DNA from: CAYLJO01 sp964383905
GTDB lineage: Bacteria; Acidobacteriota; Blastocatellia; Pyrinomonadales; Pyrinomonadaceae
DNA: 8,721 bases
Assembly (NCBI GenBank): GCA_964383905.1
Contig: CAYLJO010000248.1
Location: 1-8,721, forward strand
Direction of reading: 5' to 3'
Positions 7,135-8,721 of the stretch are shown in pieces. The position numbers were made by a program, and so were the translations under genes. The notes under the pieces were generated by a model. It searched no databases. It worked only from the letters and a program-made list of their open reading frames with translations, and was not told where the DNA came from. The first letter of the stretch is position 1. Each line of letters starts with the position of its first letter.

Positions 7135-7433
7135 TCATTCGTAATAAGTGAAGGTTCGGCGGGTCACGTGCGCGGGCGTGGAGAGGCCGGACTCCGGGTC
7201 CCAACTTGATGCCAACGAGACAAGCTCCTTCGTCCAATTGCCACGCTCGTCATACTCGCGCGTGATAATAGCTTTGCTTTCAAACGCACCGCCCTCCCTA
7301 TAGCTCACCTCTTCCGACTTATTGCCAAACTCGTCGTAAGCGAATGTTTGGCGACTGGCTTCCATGCCCATCATCGTGAGCCTTGACTCGATCAGCCTCC
7401 CCCCGTGTCATACCTGTGGGTGTGCTTAGACAT
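7135..7433 (-). pseudogene. RHS/YD-repeat protein, C-terminal remnant
   Basis: Read on the minus strand, the frame ends with 'VTRRTFTYYE' and TGA at 7135, a natural C-terminus I associate with acidobacterial RHS/YD-repeat proteins. Two YD repeats are visible: FAYDEFGNKSEE and REYDERGNWTKE. From ATG 7374 a continuous 79-residue frame remains. Just upstream, in another frame, 'KHTHRYDTGG' (down from 7427) would join to 'RLIESRLTMMGM' if the G run at 7399-7404 had seven instead of six bases. So this is one gene with a single-base loss. Further upstream that frame stays open past a TAG at 7485-7487 (minus strand) to ~7721, but I cannot recognise that part. RHS proteins are large secreted or surface proteins; the N-terminal bulk is gone. 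It is non-functional as it stands. Confidence 0.75.
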
Positions 7434-7603
7434 CGCTGCGCCCGGCGGGAAAAATCGCGCGATCTCCGCCGCGGCCTCCGCCTGCTATTCTTCCGTAAGC
7501 GCCGCCATCCCTTCGGTCGCGCCAGCGTCAGACGAGCACGGGCCGAATGGGAAAACATCTCCGACATACTGTGTCTCTTCGAGTGCTTCCGGACCCTGTC
7601 TAT

Positions 7604-7635
7604 CAAATGTCCCCCATTTAATAAATGGGCATTTG
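7604..7635. repeat. Nested inverted repeat (hairpin)
   Basis: The inner arms CCCATTTA (7613-7620) and TAAATGGG (7622-7629) are perfect complements around one base. The outer arms CAAATG (7604-7609) and CATTTG (7630-7635) pair as well, with TCC bulged at 7610-7612. That gives 14 possible pairs in 32 bases. There is no T-tract on either side, so it is not a standard Rho-independent terminator. It sits between oppositely oriented gene remnants. Confidence 0.75.
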
Positions 7636-7643
7636 CGGTTCAT

Positions 7644-7663
7644 GAGCTGTCGGTTGTCAGCTC
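7644..7663. repeat. Inverted repeat GAGCTG/CAGCTC
   Basis: GAGCTG (7644-7649) and CAGCTC (7658-7663) are perfect complements around an 8-base loop, starting nine bases after the larger hairpin. The GTTGTCAG within it resembles the short heptamer-type intergenic repeats (TGTCAGT) known in several bacterial groups, but only one degenerate copy is present. Confidence 0.5.
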
Positions 7664-7888
7664 TTGTTGCTTGACAATCTAAGTGAGGAAGTCGCCTTGG
7701 TGCACCCGGACGGGAGAACATCGTGTGCTTTGCCGGTGAGCCCCTATGTTGTGGTCAATGTTGGTCGCGACGGTATGTTCATGCCGGGTGAACGGGTGAC
7801 GGTAGTCTTACGATTTAGGGGTCGCTTCGATGACGACGAGGAAGAGATCACCTACCGCCCGCGGGCTCTTGCGGGGAGCCTCAGATAA
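7646..7888 (+). pseudogene. C-terminal Ig-like module of a secreted protein, remnant
   Basis: The frame opens after TGA 7643-7645 and reaches TAA 7886. It encodes 'LLLDNLSEEVALVHPDG', then 'SPYVVVNVGRDGMFMPGERVTVVLRF' and 'EEITYRPRALAGSLR'. The order (L-x-x-L-D-N-L-S, V-x-x-x-G, S-P-Y-V-x-V-N-V-G, P-G-E-x-V-T-V-x-L-x-F, I-T-Y-x-x-R-x-L-A-G) matches the beta-sandwich C-terminal module that ends large extracellular proteins in Acidobacteriota. An acidic insertion, RFDDDEEE, replaces the usual short 'NP' turn. There is no proper start or export signal; the only candidate start, TTG 7664, lies inside the module. The 3' end alone survives. Confidence 0.6.
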
Positions 7889-8072
7889 ATGGTCGATAAT
7901 GAATTTCCAACGACTGAAGGTGGTGACAACTTCTGGTTATATAAGCTCAATCAGTTCAGGCAAGCTGATGAAGAGGCGCAAGCACCGGGCGGGGATAGCG
8001 CGAGTCAGAGGTGCGCAGATAGTGGAAGCCTTCATTGACTCGACCGAGTATCGCAAATGATTCGGCACATAA
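7889..8072 (+). pseudogene. DUF4214 domain C-terminus, frameshifted remnant
   Basis: Frame 2 (from ATG 7889, immediately after the preceding TAA) encodes 'TTEGGDNFWLYKLNQF', the G-x-N-F-W-L-x-K-L-N-Q-F signature of the DUF4214 C-terminus. The continuation of that signature, 'AQIVEAFIDSTEYRK', is in frame 3, then TGA 8058-8060, then FGT and TAA 8070. Intact relatives end in E-Y-R-x-R-F-G, so the TGA stands where an arginine codon (CGA) is expected. The spacer between the two halves is longer than usual (~25 codons instead of ~10), so an insertion as well as a frame change is likely. DUF4214 domains occur in large surface or S-layer-associated proteins. No intact product is possible. Confidence 0.65.
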
Positions 8073-8086
8073 TAAGCACCCCAACT

Positions 8087-8372
8087 GAAAGGGCGGGGAA
8101 GAGAGGGACGCCGCTACTCTCGCACGACTTCGCCCAGAATCTGAAAGGGTACGCGCGCGAGGCCGGGATCGATCGGATTCACCTGCATCAGTTGCGGCAT
8201 TCATTTGCGCGGATAGTAGCCGAGGAGAGCGGGTCGATCATGGAGACCAGAGGAAGCGTTGATGCACCGTCACGTTTCTACAACGCGAGTTTACGTGCAG
8301 CGGATAGCTATTTGAAGAGACAAGCACGGCCGGAAGATCAGCCAGAGATTGAAGAAAGTGAGTCAAAAGTGA
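8087..8372 (+). pseudogene. Tyrosine recombinase (phage integrase family), C-terminal remnant
   Basis: Frame 2 encodes 'DFAQNLKGYAREAGIDRIHLHQLRHSFARIVAEESGSIMET', carrying the H-x-L-R-H box (His 8186-8188, Arg 8195-8197). The continuation 'EALMHRHVSTTRVYVQRIAI' is in frame 3 from 8253, with the nucleophile Tyr codon at 8292-8294. Four bases (8249-8252) stand where one codon is expected, so a single inserted base breaks the gene. In frame 3, TGA 8313-8315 interrupts before RDKHGRKISQRLKKVSQK and TGA 8370. The N-terminal core-binding domain and box I arginine are missing. Family members catalyse site-specific strand exchange. This copy cannot, because its H-x-x-R and Tyr are in different frames and much of the protein is absent. 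Confidence 0.85.
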
Positions 8373-8404
8373 TGCGCCGTCCACTACGAGGTCAATAGTG
8401 GAAC

Positions 8405-8460
8405 CATGATTAACAAAGATAAACCTAGAAAGGTGAGATCTTTGTGGCCGTAGAATCATG
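8405..8460. repeat. Multi-stem inverted repeat downstream of the integrase relic
   Basis: Three nested complementary pairs share one axis: CATGATT (8405-8411) with AATCATG (8454-8460), ACAAAGAT (8413-8420) with ATCTTTGT (8438-8445), and ACCT (8423-8426) with AGGT (8431-8434), closed by an AGAA tetraloop. Nineteen pairs are possible in 56 bases, with AA/GAG and A/GGCCGTAG internal loops. No T-tract follows, so it is not a simple terminator. A structured RNA, a protein-binding site or a small repeat element are all possible. Confidence 0.7.
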
Positions 8461-8721
8461 ATAGTTGCCCCACCATACCCTCGCCCTGCCTATTTTCTAC
8501 CTCAAATCTTCGCGCTTTGTCTTTAGTTATGATCCAGCAAGCCACGAAGATCACACCGCTATAGAAGTAGGACAAGGGGGGTGACAACGATTCGTTAGGA
8601 ATTCGCTATCTTGATCTTCCATCGGCTCTGAGATGAGGCTTTCGGTGTGATATGTACAATATATATCAACGAGGTTTAAAATTTGTATTGCAGGTAAAAA
8701 TAGTGTGCGGTAGTATCATTT
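8461..8721. other. A/T-rich tail with no supported gene
   Basis: Base composition shifts clearly toward A/T, especially from 8650 on. On the minus strand a frame ending at 8456 encodes a hydrophobic stretch (YFYSGVIFVACWII) followed by a basic/acidic tail, open back to a TAG near 8607 with only TTG as a start. I see no RNA gene and no recognisable promoter. Weak inverted repeats (ATCACACCG 8550-8558 with CGGTGTGAT 8643-8651) may be chance. Confidence 0.4.

Noticed and set aside
7383..7682. Plus-strand frames of 89-99 codons across 7383-7682
   Set aside because: They have no start context or family features, overlap the minus-strand RHS relic and the hairpin, and are rich in Arg/Ser from shifted reading.
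8546..8651. Inverted repeats ATCACACCG/CGGTGTGAT and GAAGATC/GATCTTC
   Set aside because: The left arms overlap, the spacing is long, and matches of 7-9 bases are plausible by chance in this much sequence.
1..8721. CRISPR array, tRNA or rRNA, or complete insertion sequence
   Set aside because: No regularly spaced repeats, no cloverleaf or rRNA-like segment, and no transposase frame or terminal repeat pair flanking one were seen.

Overview
The window looks like part of a chromosome from a soil-type Acidobacteriota, possibly close to Blastocatellia. This is an inference. It rests on the mix of an RHS/YD C-terminal fragment, a DUF4214 C-terminal fragment, an Ig-like secreted-protein C-terminus and a tyrosine-recombinase fragment, a mixture I associate with those genomes. 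No taxonomic marker gene is present. All intact genes are on the + strand.

Positions 1-481 hold two partial genes joined tail to tail in different frames. One is a GlcG/HbpS-like (DUF336) gene that has lost its C-terminus. The other is the last ~44 codons of a short-chain dehydrogenase. Positions 569-2853 hold three compact genes spaced 21-26 bases apart: a tandem SnoaL-like protein, an alpha/beta hydrolase and a DUF302 protein. They look like one transcription unit for small-molecule or stress metabolism, with unknown substrate.

Positions 2957-6957 are the centrepiece, a three-gene operon for a periplasmic-type molybdenum aldehyde oxidoreductase of the PaoABC (YagTSR) type. It encodes a Tat-signal 2x[2Fe-2S] subunit, a FAD subunit with a four-cysteine [4Fe-4S] insert, and a 751-residue molybdopterin subunit with its catalytic glutamate motif intact. 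Electrons from aldehyde oxidation would pass from Mo through the Fe-S clusters to FAD and then to an external acceptor. The dedicated XdhC/PaoD-type maturation chaperone is not in the window.

From 6958 onward coding density collapses. A well-placed Shine-Dalgarno sequence precedes a 9-codon frame at 7053. Then come four consecutive decayed gene 3' ends: RHS/YD on the minus strand, and Ig-like module, DUF4214 and tyrosine recombinase on the plus strand. Several carry one-base frameshifts and in-frame nonsense codons that can be placed precisely. Two strong nested inverted repeats (7604-7635 and 8405-8460) lie in this zone. The last ~260 bases are visibly richer in A/T and contain no gene I can support.

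I see no convincing new defence or mobile system. The most notable points are the chimeric junction at ~341-350, the SnoaL-SnoaL fusion next to a hydrolase, the PaoABC operon, and the unusually legible graveyard of 3' gene ends.
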